A DNA stretch of 17,001 nt from Candidatus Gastranaerophilales bacterium (GCA_905235825.1 CAJONH010000117.1:1-17001); one strand, 5' to 3'. Counted from the first letter of the stretch, positions 8,896 to 16,648 are shown. Notes: generated by a model from the sequence alone, not told the origin. Translations and numbers: made by a program.

Positions 8896-10569
8896 ATGAA
8901 TAATTTAGAAATGCTAAAACTGGATAGAGCCTTATGGAGTGCATATATTGACAGGGAAGAAATTGAAAATGCAATAAACTGTTATGAAGAATATATTAAT
9001 AATCTGAAAAATGATAAAGAAGATGAAAATTCCGCTAATAATGAAGTAATACTTTCAAAACGGTTATTTCAGATAAAAATGAATATTCTTGCTGATAAGT
9101 ATATAAAAGAAAAAAATTTTAAGAAGGCATTAATAGTAACTTCTGCGGCTTTTAAAAATAATAACTTTGATATTACCTGTGTAAAAAATTATATAGCCTG
9201 CTTAAATGAATTAAAACAGGGGGATTTGGTAGTATCCTTATCCAAACATTTAGAATCAATATCTGATAATGATATTAATAATTATCCGACTATAGCATTA
9301 AATTATTCAAATCAAGGATTATATACCGAAGCTCTTGAATTAATGGAAAAATATACGAAAATAAAAGGGGAAGACAATTTAAAAACAGAGGATTACGTCT
9401 TTTTGGGATTAATTTATAATAAATGCTATGAAAAAGTAAGCCATAAATGTTCATATTTACAAAACAGCGTGAAATTTTATGCAAAAGCCGCATTTAATAC
9501 TCCCCAATCAAATGTACTTGCAAGAAATACAATAATGCTGGCAACTAAAATCGGAGATTACGAAACTGCTTATAAATGCTGGAATAATTTACAAAAACAT
9601 AGTCAGGTAACTCCCGATGATGAATTTGTATATTCTAAATTATGTTTAAAAACTCAAAACTTTGAAGATTGGAATAAATACTATGATACAAGATTTATAA
9701 AGGAAGACAGACCTGTCATTATGCCTGAATTTAAAAAAGAAAAGTGGAATGGAAAAACGGATTTGTCCGATAAGGTTTTGCTGGTATACTGCGATACGGA
9801 ATACGGGTTTGGCGATACTTTTTTAGTCTGGGGTTATATGCCCAGAATTGCAAAAATAGCTAAACATAGTATTTTTGTTACACAGGATGAAATATATGAT
9901 TTATTAAAAAATAATGAATACGGAATTGAAATATTTTCACAAGATAAAGTGGATTTAGATAAATTGACTTATGATTATTATATTCCGGCAATGTCCCTGC
10001 CGGCTGTTTTAAATTTAGACAGAAGCAATATTTCGACAGGTTCAGGTTATATAAAAGCAGATTTGGCACTCGTAAATGAATTTAAAGAAAAATATTTTAA
10101 TAATGATAAATTTAAAATCGGAATTTCATTTGCAGGTAATAAAAAAAATCCAAATAAATCAAGAGATATTCCTGTAAAAGAATTTAATCTGCTTGATACA
10201 CTTGAAAATGTTCAAATTTATAATTTAACAAAAGAAGCAAACGAAAAGGAATTTGAAATATTTAAAAACAATAAAGTGAATAATATAATAAAAGATTTTC
10301 ACAATTTTGCACAAACAGCCGCATTAATTGCGAATTGTGATGTTATTATATCATCGGATAATTGTATGTTAAATCTTGCAGGGGCAATGGGCATAAAAAC
10401 TCTGGGACTTTTTAATTATTTAAATGATATAAGATGGTTTGATTTAACAGGAGATGATGTTGTTTGGTTTAACTCTGTGAAACCGTTTGTATGCAAGGAA
10501 ATGGATGATTGGCAATCGGCTTTAGTTCCTGTAGTAAACGAAATAAAACAACTTGTTAAAATGAGGTAA
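8896..10569 (+). CDS. TPR-repeat protein with GT-B/GT9-like glycosyltransferase domain, array gene 5
   Basis: A full-length paralog of 557 residues starting two bases after the stop of gene 4, with GAGG just upstream. Its N-terminal half closely matches gene 4 (ADKYIKEKNFKKALIVTSAAFKNN, NDINNYPTIALNY, YTEALELMEKYTKIKG). The loop is D300-T-E-Y-G-F-G-D, with glutamate replacing the glycine of its relatives. The second motif is D488-N-C-M-L-N followed by LAGAMG. Bases 9073-9142 are identical to 10749-10818 in gene 6. The conserved tryptophan-rich tail reads RWFDLTGDDVVWFNSVKPFVC. As in all copies, N replaces the expected histidine. Cytoplasmic; substrate unknown. Confidence 0.9.
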   Translation: MNNLEMLKLDRALWSAYIDREEIENAINCYEEYINNLKNDKEDENSANNEVILSKRLFQIKMNILADKYIKEKNFKKALIVTSAAFKNNNFDITCVKNYIACLNELKQGDLVVSLSKHLESISDNDINNYPTIALNYSNQGLYTEALELMEKYTKIKGEDNLKTEDYVFLGLIYNKCYEKVSHKCSYLQNSVKFYAKAAFNTPQSNVLARNTIMLATKIGDYETAYKCWNNLQKHSQVTPDDEFVYSKLCLKTQNFEDWNKYYDTRFIKEDRPVIMPEFKKEKWNGKTDLSDKVLLVYCDTEYGFGDTFLVWGYMPRIAKIAKHSIFVTQDEIYDLLKNNEYGIEIFSQDKVDLDKLTYDYYIPAMSLPAVLNLDRSNISTGSGYIKADLALVNEFKEKYFNNDKFKIGISFAGNKKNPNKSRDIPVKEFNLLDTLENVQIYNLTKEANEKEFEIFKNNKVNNIIKDFHNFAQTAALIANCDVIISSDNCMLNLAGAMGIKTLGLFNYLNDIRWFDLTGDDVVWFNSVKPFVCKEMDDWQSALVPVVNEIKQLVKMR

Positions 10570-10571
10570 TA

Positions 10572-12236
10572 ATGAATAATTTAGAAATCTTAAAACTGGA
10601 TAGAGCATTGTGGAATGCATATATTGATAAAGAAGATTTAGAAAAAGCAATTCAATGCTATTTGGAATACATTAATAATCTTAAAAATTATAAAGAGGAT
10701 ACGGTTTCGGCTAATAATGAAATTGACCTTTCAAAGCAGTTATTTCAAATAAAAATGAATATTCTTGCTGATAAGTATATAAAAGAAAAAAATTTTAAGA
10801 AGGCATTAATAGTAACTTATGCGGCTTTTAAAAATAATGATAAAGATTTAAAATGTATAAAAAATTATATAATTTGTCTGCAAGAATTAAAGCAGGGAGA
10901 TTTAGAATTATCCCTGATGCAATATTTGGAAGAAATTTCAGAAAATAATATTGAAATATATAAATTGCGTTCTCAAATTGAAGAAAAAAAACAATCTTAT
11001 CCAAATGCTATTGAATATATGCAAAAGTATATAGAACTTAAAGGAACAGGAAATGCGGCAGCAGAAGATTACAATCAAATCGGAGTTTTATATGATAAAT
11101 ATTATTCGGAAAAAACTCATAAAAGAATTGATGAACAAAAAGCATTGGAAGCATTTATGAAAGCCTCGGATATGGCTCCTGACAGGAACTTATATGCCGA
11201 GAATGCAACTATTACGGCACATAAAATAAATGAATTTGAAACAGCCGGAAAATACTGGGAAAGATTATTTAAAAATAATAACATGAGTGATGATGATAAA
11301 TATTATTATTCAATGTATTGTTTGAGAACTGAAGATTTTGAAGGCTGGTATAAATATTTTGATTTCAGATTTACTAAAAAATATAATCCGACAATTATTC
11401 CTCAATTCAATAAGCCAAAATGGGACGGAAGTCAGGATTTATCAAATTCAATACTTCTTATATATTATGAACAGGGATTTGGCGATACGTTTTTAACCTG
11501 GGGATACATACCAAGACTGATAAAAATGGCAAAACATGTAATATTTGTTGTTCAGAATGCTGCTTATGAACTGTTAAAAAATAACGACTACGGAGTTGAA
11601 GTATATTCAGGCTGGTATGTTGATTTAAATAAACTTGATTATGATTATTATATTCCGTCAATGACTATACCAATTGCACTAAAACTCAACAGAAGCAGTA
11701 TTTCGGTAGGAGAAGGATATTTAAAACCGCAGGAACATCTTATTTCAGAGTATAAACAAAAATATTTTAACAATAATAAATTTAAAATCGGTATTTCATT
11801 TTTAGGTCATAAAAACGGCGACCATACAAGAGATATTGATATTAAAGAATTTCTCCCGCTTGATGAACTTGATAATGTGGAAATTTATAATCTTTCAAAA
11901 GAAGCGGAAGATAACCGATTTAATATATTCAAAAAAAATAAAGTTATAAATATAACCAAAGATGCTCAAAGTTTTGCTGATACGGCTGCTATTATTGCAA
12001 ATTGTGATGCGGTATTAACATCAGACAATTGTATATTAAATTTAGCAGGTGCTGTAGGTGTTAAAACATTTGCACTCTTTAACTGGACAAATCAATTAAG
12101 ATGGTTTGAATTAAAAGGTGAAAATGTAGTTTGGTACACCTCCGTTAAGCCTTTTGTATGTGATGATATAGATAACTGGCAGTCAGCAATTAAACCTGCA
12201 ATTGAAAATATAAAACAATTGATGAAAAATTTTTAA
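10572..12236 (+). CDS. TPR-repeat protein with GT-B/GT9-like glycosyltransferase domain, array gene 6 (mosaic)
   Basis: The last array gene, 554 residues, starts two bases after gene 5 with GAGG upstream. It looks chimeric. Residues 1 to about 120 are very similar to genes 4 and 5 (ADKYIKEKNFKKALIV), including a 70-base exact match with gene 5. After about residue 125 it resembles gene 1: NNIEIYKLRSQ, KASDMAPDRNLYAENATI, KINEFETAGKYWERLFK, and the short loop EQGFGDT beginning at E300 rather than the DTxYGFGD of genes 4 and 5. The second motif is DNCILNLAGAVG, with asparagine at the usual histidine position. RWFDLTG of the paralogs reads RWFELKG here. No T-rich hairpin follows the stop, so transcription may continue toward adhE. 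Confidence 0.9.
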   Translation: MNNLEILKLDRALWNAYIDKEDLEKAIQCYLEYINNLKNYKEDTVSANNEIDLSKQLFQIKMNILADKYIKEKNFKKALIVTYAAFKNNDKDLKCIKNYIICLQELKQGDLELSLMQYLEEISENNIEIYKLRSQIEEKKQSYPNAIEYMQKYIELKGTGNAAAEDYNQIGVLYDKYYSEKTHKRIDEQKALEAFMKASDMAPDRNLYAENATITAHKINEFETAGKYWERLFKNNNMSDDDKYYYSMYCLRTEDFEGWYKYFDFRFTKKYNPTIIPQFNKPKWDGSQDLSNSILLIYYEQGFGDTFLTWGYIPRLIKMAKHVIFVVQNAAYELLKNNDYGVEVYSGWYVDLNKLDYDYYIPSMTIPIALKLNRSSISVGEGYLKPQEHLISEYKQKYFNNNKFKIGISFLGHKNGDHTRDIDIKEFLPLDELDNVEIYNLSKEAEDNRFNIFKKNKVINITKDAQSFADTAAIIANCDAVLTSDNCILNLAGAVGVKTFALFNWTNQLRWFELKGENVVWYTSVKPFVCDDIDNWQSAIKPAIENIKQLMKNF

Positions 12237-12239
12237 ATA

Positions 12240-12260
12240 CAGTGTAAAGATTTATCACTG
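12240..12260 (+). promoter_or_regulatory. Imperfect palindrome upstream of the adhE promoter, candidate Rex operator
   Basis: Outer arms CAGTG (12240-12244) and CACTG (12256-12260) are perfect, with inner AA/TT pairs around GAT. The core GTG-TAAA-GAT-TTAT-CAC resembles the Rex consensus (TTGTGAAATnnTTTCACAA-like) but is two bases longer in the middle, so the match is imperfect. It lies 20 bases upstream of the -35 box of adhE, and rex is the next gene after adhE. There is no T tract after it, so it is not a good terminator for array gene 6. Confidence 0.35.
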
Positions 12261-12280
12261 CAAAATCCTCATGAAATTCG

Positions 12281-12309
12281 TTGACTTTTCCCTTTGTCTG
12301 TGGTTTAAT
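12281..12309 (+). promoter_or_regulatory. adhE promoter
   Basis: TTGACT at 12281-12286, a 17-base spacer, and TTTAAT at 12304-12309 preceded by TGG (extended -10). This is the best -35/-10 pair in the window. It leaves a leader of roughly 30 bases before the adhE ATG, with GAAAGGA at 12331-12337 as ribosome site. Confidence 0.75.
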
Positions 12310-12348
12310 CCAAATAGAGATTTTATTCACGAAAGGAATTAAAATATT

Positions 12349-15024
12349 ATGGCATCAAAGTCGACAAAAACAGAAAAAACAGCTTCAAACCAACAGGTTG
12401 AAGCATTAGAAAAGACTTTAAATAAGTCAGACGTTGTTGAAACGGTTGAACAATTTGAAGTTATGATTTCTAAAGTAAAAAAAGCACAAAAAATATTTGA
12501 AACTTATTCACAGGAACAGGTTGACAAAATATTTCAAGCTGCAGCAGCTGCCGCAAATAAAGCAAGAATACCGCTTGCAAGAATGGCAGTTGAAGAAACG
12601 GGCATGGGTGTTCTTGAAGATAAAATTATTAAAAATCATTTTGCTTCCGAATACATTTACAACAAACACAAAAATGCTAAAACATGCGGTATAATCAGAG
12701 AAGATAAAGCAAACGGTATTAAAATAGTAGCTGAGCCTTTAGGTATCATTGCAGGTATTGTTCCTACAACAAATCCTACATCAACAGCTATATTTAAATC
12801 TTTAATCGCATTAAAAACAAGAAATGCAATTATTTTTTCACCTCATCCGAGAGCTGCAAAATCAACAATCGAAGCTGCAAAAATAGTTTTAGAAGCGGCA
12901 GTTAAAGCAGGAGCTCCGGAAAATATTATTGCCTGGATTGATGTTCCTTCAATAGAACTTTCTAATGCATTAATGAAACACCCTGATATTGATTGTATTT
13001 TGGCTACAGGCGGCCCCGGAATGGTTAAAGCGGCTTATTCATCAGGCAATCCGGCATTAGGTGTCGGCCCCGGTAATACATCTGCAGTTATTGATGAAAC
13101 TGCAGATATAAAAATGGCTGTTTCTTCAATCCTTATGTCAAAAACTTTTGATAACGGTATGATTTGTGCTTCTGAACAATCCGTTATAGTTGTAGATAAA
13201 GTATACGAAGAAGTTAAGAAAGAATTTATATACAGAGGTGCTTACCTTGTAAGTAAGGCTGAACAACAAAAAATGATTGATTTACCATTTATAGATCCTC
13301 AAAGAGGAACGGCACATCCTCAAATAGTAGGTCAGCCTGCTCACAAAATTGCAGAACTTGCAGGATTTAAAACACCTGTTGATGCAAAAATTCTTCTTTG
13401 CGAAAGACCGAATGTAGATTGGAATGATCCTTTCAGCCGTGAAAAATTATCACCGATTTTAACAATGTATAAAGCAAAAGACTTTGAAGAAGCATCTGAA
13501 TTGGCTTTTGAACTTGTTTCAAAAGGCGGTGCCGGTCATACTTCCGTTCTTTATACAGATGAAAGAAGCAAAGAAAGAATTGATAAATATGCGGAAAAAA
13601 TGCCAACTTGCCGTGTATTAATCAACCAACCTTCTTCACAGGGAGGTATAGGCGACTTATATAACTTTAAACTTGAACCGTCATTATCACTCGGCTGCGG
13701 AAGCTGGGGCGGCAATGCTGTTTCGGGCAATATAGGTGTTGAAAACCTTTTGAACTATAAAACAGTTGCTGAAAGGAGAGAAAATATGTTATGGTTTAAG
13801 GTTCCTTCCAAAGTTTACTTCAAGAGAGGTGCTACGGATTTAGCTCTCCGTGAATTAAAAGGAAGAAAACGTGCATTTATCGTAACTGACCGCTTCTTAT
13901 TTAACTCGGGTGCCGTAGACAGTATAACAAAAGTTCTTGATGAAATCGGCATTGAACATGAAGTATTCTTTGATGTTAAACCGGATCCGACATTATCTAC
14001 AATTAATCAAGCTATGGCTACATTAAGACCTTTTGAACCAGACGTAATTATCTCATTAGGCGGAGGTTCGCCTATGGATGCTGCTAAGATTATGTGGTTA
14101 ATGTATGAACAGCCTGATATTAACTTTGCAGATATTTCTATGAGATTTATGGATATAAGAAAGAGAATTTGTTCAATTCCTGATTTGGGTAAAAAGGCAA
14201 TGATGGTTGCTATTCCGACTACATCAGGCACGGGTAGTGAAGTAACACCTTTTGCTATTATTACGGATGATGAAAGTCAAGTAAAATATGCAATTGCAGA
14301 TTATGCATTAACACCTAATATGTCAATTATAGACCCGAATTTTGTAGACGGTATGCCAAAGGGCTTAACATCCGCATCAGGTATTGATGCTCTTGTTCAC
14401 TCATTTGAAGCCTATGTTTCATCAATGGCTACAAACTTCACAAATTCAAATGCATTAGAAGCAATTAAACTTGTATTCAGATACTTAGAACGTTCATACA
14501 ATGAAGGTGCTAATGATCCTATCGCAAGAGAAAAAATGCACTATGCCGCAACTATTGCAGGTATGGCATTTGCAAACTCTTTCTTGGGATTATGCCACTC
14601 TATGGCTCATAAGTTAGGTGCTATGTACCATGTTCCTCACGGTGTTGCCAATGCATTGTTATTCAGACAAATAATTAAATTTAACGCATCGGATGCACCT
14701 AAAAAACAGGCTACATTCCCTCAATATAAGTTCCCGAATGCTAAAGCTAAATATGGTCAAATAGCTGATGAACTCGGTCTTGGCGGCAAAGATGACGACG
14801 AAAAAGTTAAGTTGTTGTTAGATGCTGTTGATAAATTGATGAAGGCTGTTAATCTGCCTAACTCAATTAAAGACTTTGGTGTAGATGAAAAGACATTTAT
14901 GGATAATCTTGACGAGCTTGTTGAACTCGCTTATGATGACCAGTGTACAGGTGCTAACCCTGTTTATCCGTTATTATCGGATATCAAACAAATCTACCTC
15001 GATGCTTACAACGGTGTAGTTTAG
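12349..15024 (+). CDS. adhE: Bifunctional acetaldehyde-CoA/alcohol dehydrogenase AdhE
   Basis: An 891-residue AdhE that reduces acetyl-CoA to acetaldehyde and then ethanol, oxidising two NADH; it is cytoplasmic and in known cases forms filaments (spirosomes). The N-terminal aldehyde dehydrogenase half has the catalytic Cys273 in NGMICASEQ and an EPLGIIAGIVPTTNPTS segment near 128-145. The linker AERRENMLW leads into the iron-dependent alcohol dehydrogenase half, with GGGSPMDAAK, PTTSGTGSEVTP and metal ligands D680, H684, H750 and H764. All five residues sit exactly 27 positions later than the E. coli counterparts (C246, D653, H657, H723, H737). The offset reflects a polar Lys/Thr/Gln-rich N-terminal extension. 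The start ATG at 12349 has a somewhat distant Shine-Dalgarno. It has its own promoter and terminator, and rex downstream suggests NADH-responsive control. Confidence 0.98.
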   Translation: MASKSTKTEKTASNQQVEALEKTLNKSDVVETVEQFEVMISKVKKAQKIFETYSQEQVDKIFQAAAAAANKARIPLARMAVEETGMGVLEDKIIKNHFASEYIYNKHKNAKTCGIIREDKANGIKIVAEPLGIIAGIVPTTNPTSTAIFKSLIALKTRNAIIFSPHPRAAKSTIEAAKIVLEAAVKAGAPENIIAWIDVPSIELSNALMKHPDIDCILATGGPGMVKAAYSSGNPALGVGPGNTSAVIDETADIKMAVSSILMSKTFDNGMICASEQSVIVVDKVYEEVKKEFIYRGAYLVSKAEQQKMIDLPFIDPQRGTAHPQIVGQPAHKIAELAGFKTPVDAKILLCERPNVDWNDPFSREKLSPILTMYKAKDFEEASELAFELVSKGGAGHTSVLYTDERSKERIDKYAEKMPTCRVLINQPSSQGGIGDLYNFKLEPSLSLGCGSWGGNAVSGNIGVENLLNYKTVAERRENMLWFKVPSKVYFKRGATDLALRELKGRKRAFIVTDRFLFNSGAVDSITKVLDEIGIEHEVFFDVKPDPTLSTINQAMATLRPFEPDVIISLGGGSPMDAAKIMWLMYEQPDINFADISMRFMDIRKRICSIPDLGKKAMMVAIPTTSGTGSEVTPFAIITDDESQVKYAIADYALTPNMSIIDPNFVDGMPKGLTSASGIDALVHSFEAYVSSMATNFTNSNALEAIKLVFRYLERSYNEGANDPIAREKMHYAATIAGMAFANSFLGLCHSMAHKLGAMYHVPHGVANALLFRQIIKFNASDAPKKQATFPQYKFPNAKAKYGQIADELGLGGKDDDEKVKLLLDAVDKLMKAVNLPNSIKDFGVDEKTFMDNLDELVELAYDDQCTGANPVYPLLSDIKQIYLDAYNGVV
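13774..13788 (+). promoter_or_regulatory. Possible internal translation start between the two AdhE domains
   Basis: AGGAG at 13774-13778 lies 7 bases before an in-frame ATG at 13786 (Met480), exactly at the linker between the aldehyde and alcohol dehydrogenase domains. Initiation here would give a 412-residue iron-type alcohol dehydrogenase. The linker codons AERRENM are conserved in AdhE, so the Shine-Dalgarno may be coincidental. Confidence 0.3.
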
Positions 15025-15034
15025 TTAAAATTTC

Positions 15035-15069
15035 AAAGCGGCAGGGCTTTTATACTCTGCCGCTTTTTT
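15035..15069 (+). terminator. Intrinsic terminator of adhE
   Basis: AAAGCGGCAG (15035-15044) pairs perfectly with CTGCCGCTTT (15057-15066) across a 12-base loop, and the 3' arm runs into six T (15064-15069). It lies 10 bases after the adhE stop and ends 17 bases before the rex ATG. Confidence 0.93.
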
Positions 15070-15086
15070 ACGGGGAATATTTGAAA

Positions 15087-15710
15087 ATGCATAAGACTCT
15101 TACTGATAAAGTTATAAACAGGCTTACGCTGTATCATAGCATTTTGTCCGATTATATAGAAAAAAAGATTGAATACATATCAAGTCCTCAAATTGCGGAA
15201 TTTTTGCATGTAGATAATACTCAAGTGCGTAAAGATATTGCAATGATTGGATATAAAGGTAAATGTAAAGTTGGTTATAAAACTGATGAACTAAAAAATC
15301 AAATAGAAGAAGCATTAAAATTTAAAACAGTAAAAACTGCTGTTATAGTTGGGGCCGGTAATTTGGGCATGGCACTTGCAAAATATGATAATTTCGAAGC
15401 ATACGGATTTAAGATTACGGCTATGTTTGACAATGACCCACAAAAAATAGGTATAAAAATTAACGATAAAGAAGTTTTTAATTTAACCGAGCTTATGGAA
15501 ATTAAGGAAAAATTCGGAGTAAAAATTGCAATATTAACGGTTCCTCGCAAATTTGCACAGGAAGTAACCGATTTTCTTGTAAAGTCGGGAATAAAATATA
15601 TTTGGAATTTTACCCCCTGTGTTTTGAGTGTTCCCTGTGATATACAAGTATGGAACGAAAATTTAATAGGTAATTTTTTACAATTTACCGTAGATGTTGA
15701 TGATAATTAA
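15087..15710 (+). CDS. rex: Redox-sensing transcriptional repressor Rex
   Basis: A 207-residue Rex. Rex homodimers bind operators in fermentation and respiration genes and let go when NADH rises. The N-terminal winged helix contains RLTLYHSILSDYIEKK, YISSPQIAEFLHVD and VRKDIAMIGYKGKCKVGY. The Rossmann half has VIVGAGNLGMAL with GAGNLG at 89-94, FDNDPQKIG, AILTVP and the family signature IWNFTPCVLSVP near the C-terminus, where Ala is commonly found instead of Thr. ATG 15087 is preferred because GGGGAA at 15072-15077 is 9 bases upstream; an in-frame TTG at 15081 would add two residues. There is no room for an ordinary promoter between the adhE terminator and this start, so expression probably depends on read-through or a promoter inside adhE. 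Its likely target is adhE. Confidence 0.96.
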   Translation: MHKTLTDKVINRLTLYHSILSDYIEKKIEYISSPQIAEFLHVDNTQVRKDIAMIGYKGKCKVGYKTDELKNQIEEALKFKTVKTAVIVGAGNLGMALAKYDNFEAYGFKITAMFDNDPQKIGIKINDKEVFNLTELMEIKEKFGVKIAILTVPRKFAQEVTDFLVKSGIKYIWNFTPCVLSVPCDIQVWNENLIGNFLQFTVDVDDN

Positions 15711-15752
15711 TTTTTTTGCCAAATATTTTTGCAGTCATTAAAATATTTATGG

Positions 15753-15758
15753 TATAAT
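15753..15758 (+). promoter_or_regulatory. Promoter -10 box before the flavoprotein gene
   Basis: TATAAT at 15753-15758 with TGG just before it (extended -10). TTGCAG at 15729-15734 with an 18-base spacer is a weak -35 candidate. It is followed by ATCCGCATACGG, which contains a small palindrome (TCCG-CATA-CGGA) that could sit at the start of transcription. Confidence 0.65.
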
Positions 15759-15789
15759 ATCCGCATACGGACAAAAAGGAGGTATAACC

Positions 15790-16638
15790 GTGGGTTATAA
15801 AATATTGGATAAAATTGAATTATGCCCAAATCAATATGAATTAAAAATAGATGCACCTTATGTTACAAGAAATGCACAGGCAGGGCAGTTTATTATATTT
15901 AGAGTAGAAGAACAAGGTGAACGTGTTCCGCTTACTATTGCGGATGTTGATAGAGAAAAAGGTATATTAACAGTTGTGTTTATGGCTGTTGGATATACAA
16001 CAAAAAAACTTGCCATGCTTGAAATAGGTGATGAAATATTGGATGTTGTAGGACCTTTAGGCAGACCCACCGAAGTACAAAAATACGGTACGGTTGTTTG
16101 TGTTGCGGGCGGTTACGGTGCAGCACCCTGCTATTTGATTTCTAAAGCATTTCATGATGCGGGAAATAAAGTACACATGGTAATGGGGGCAAGAAATAAA
16201 GATTTATTATTCTGGCAGGATAAGATGGCAACTGCTTGCAGTGAACTTCATATTGCAACAGATGACGGAAGTCTTGGTCATAAAGGTTTTACAACTGAAG
16301 TTTTAGCTGAAATAATGCAAAAAGAAAAAGTAGATTATGTAATTGCTGTTGGTCCTATGCCAATGATGAGAGCAGTTGCAAACCTTACAAAAGATAAAGG
16401 AATTAAAACAGAAGCAAGTATGAATCCTATTATGATTGACGGAACGGGGATGTGCGGGGCATGCCGTGTAACAGTAGGCGGTGAAGTAAAATTTGCTTGT
16501 ATTGACGGCCCTGATTTTGATGCTCATAAAATTGATTTTGATGAAGTTATTAACAGAACTAAAATTTATAAAGATGAAGAAAGAAGAAGAAGCGAAAGCT
16601 GTAATCTTTTAAAAAAAGCTGATGCAGTATTAAAATAA
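15790..16638 (+). CDS. NfnA/SudB/PyrK-like FAD/NAD-binding [2Fe-2S] oxidoreductase subunit
   Basis: A 282-residue flavoprotein of the ferredoxin-NADP reductase fold. Residues 45-50 (RVPLTI) form the FAD-binding RxPL[ST] motif, followed by GPLGRP, the nucleotide-binding GGYGAAP segment and DDGSLGHKGF. The C-terminal cluster motif is DGTGMCGACR...C, with C222, C225 and C237 and D217 nearby. The closest remembered type is the small subunit of NADH-dependent reduced ferredoxin:NADP oxidoreductase (NfnA) or sulfide dehydrogenase (SudB), where three Cys plus Asp hold a [2Fe-2S] cluster. PyrK usually has four Cys. The start is GTG 15790 with a perfect AAGGAGGT at 15776-15783. The large flavoprotein partner (NfnB/SudA, GltA-like) normally follows but is absent here; a small Cys protein follows instead. 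The exact electron partner is therefore uncertain. Confidence 0.9.
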   Translation: MGYKILDKIELCPNQYELKIDAPYVTRNAQAGQFIIFRVEEQGERVPLTIADVDREKGILTVVFMAVGYTTKKLAMLEIGDEILDVVGPLGRPTEVQKYGTVVCVAGGYGAAPCYLISKAFHDAGNKVHMVMGARNKDLLFWQDKMATACSELHIATDDGSLGHKGFTTEVLAEIMQKEKVDYVIAVGPMPMMRAVANLTKDKGIKTEASMNPIMIDGTGMCGACRVTVGGEVKFACIDGPDFDAHKIDFDEVINRTKIYKDEERRRSESCNLLKKADAVLK

Positions 16639-16648
16639 GGAGAGAAAT

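Larger units (their letters stand above)
848..12236 (+). repeat. Tandem array of seven TPR-glycosyltransferase modules in six genes
   Basis: About 11.4 kb of direct gene repeats with a period near 1.67 kb (genes 1, 2, 4 and 5 are all 557 codons). The gene boundaries themselves are duplicated: the sequences around the starts at 8896 and 10572 share GAGGTAAT.ATGAATAATTTAGAAAT. The modules fall into two loop types: EQGxGD[TI] in genes 1, 2, 3a and 6, and DTxYGFGD in 3b, 4 and 5. Exact repeats inside the array include 5504-5578 = 8482-8556 (75 bases), 9073-9142 = 10749-10818 (70 bases) and 6377-6421 = 11405-11449 (45 bases). Confidence 0.92.

Noticed and set aside
848..12236. CRISPR, transposon or phage explanation for the repeated sequence
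   Set aside because: The repeats are whole coding modules with ordinary gene boundaries; no short regularly spaced repeats, transposase, integrase or terminal inverted repeats were seen.
12240..12260. Terminator for array gene 6
   Set aside because: Only 5 bp pair perfectly at the ends and no T tract follows; an operator is a better reading.
15790..16638. Assignment as PyrK (dihydroorotate dehydrogenase electron transfer subunit)
   Set aside because: The cluster motif DGTGMCGAC with three Cys fits NfnA/SudB better, and no pyrD or other pyrimidine gene is nearby.
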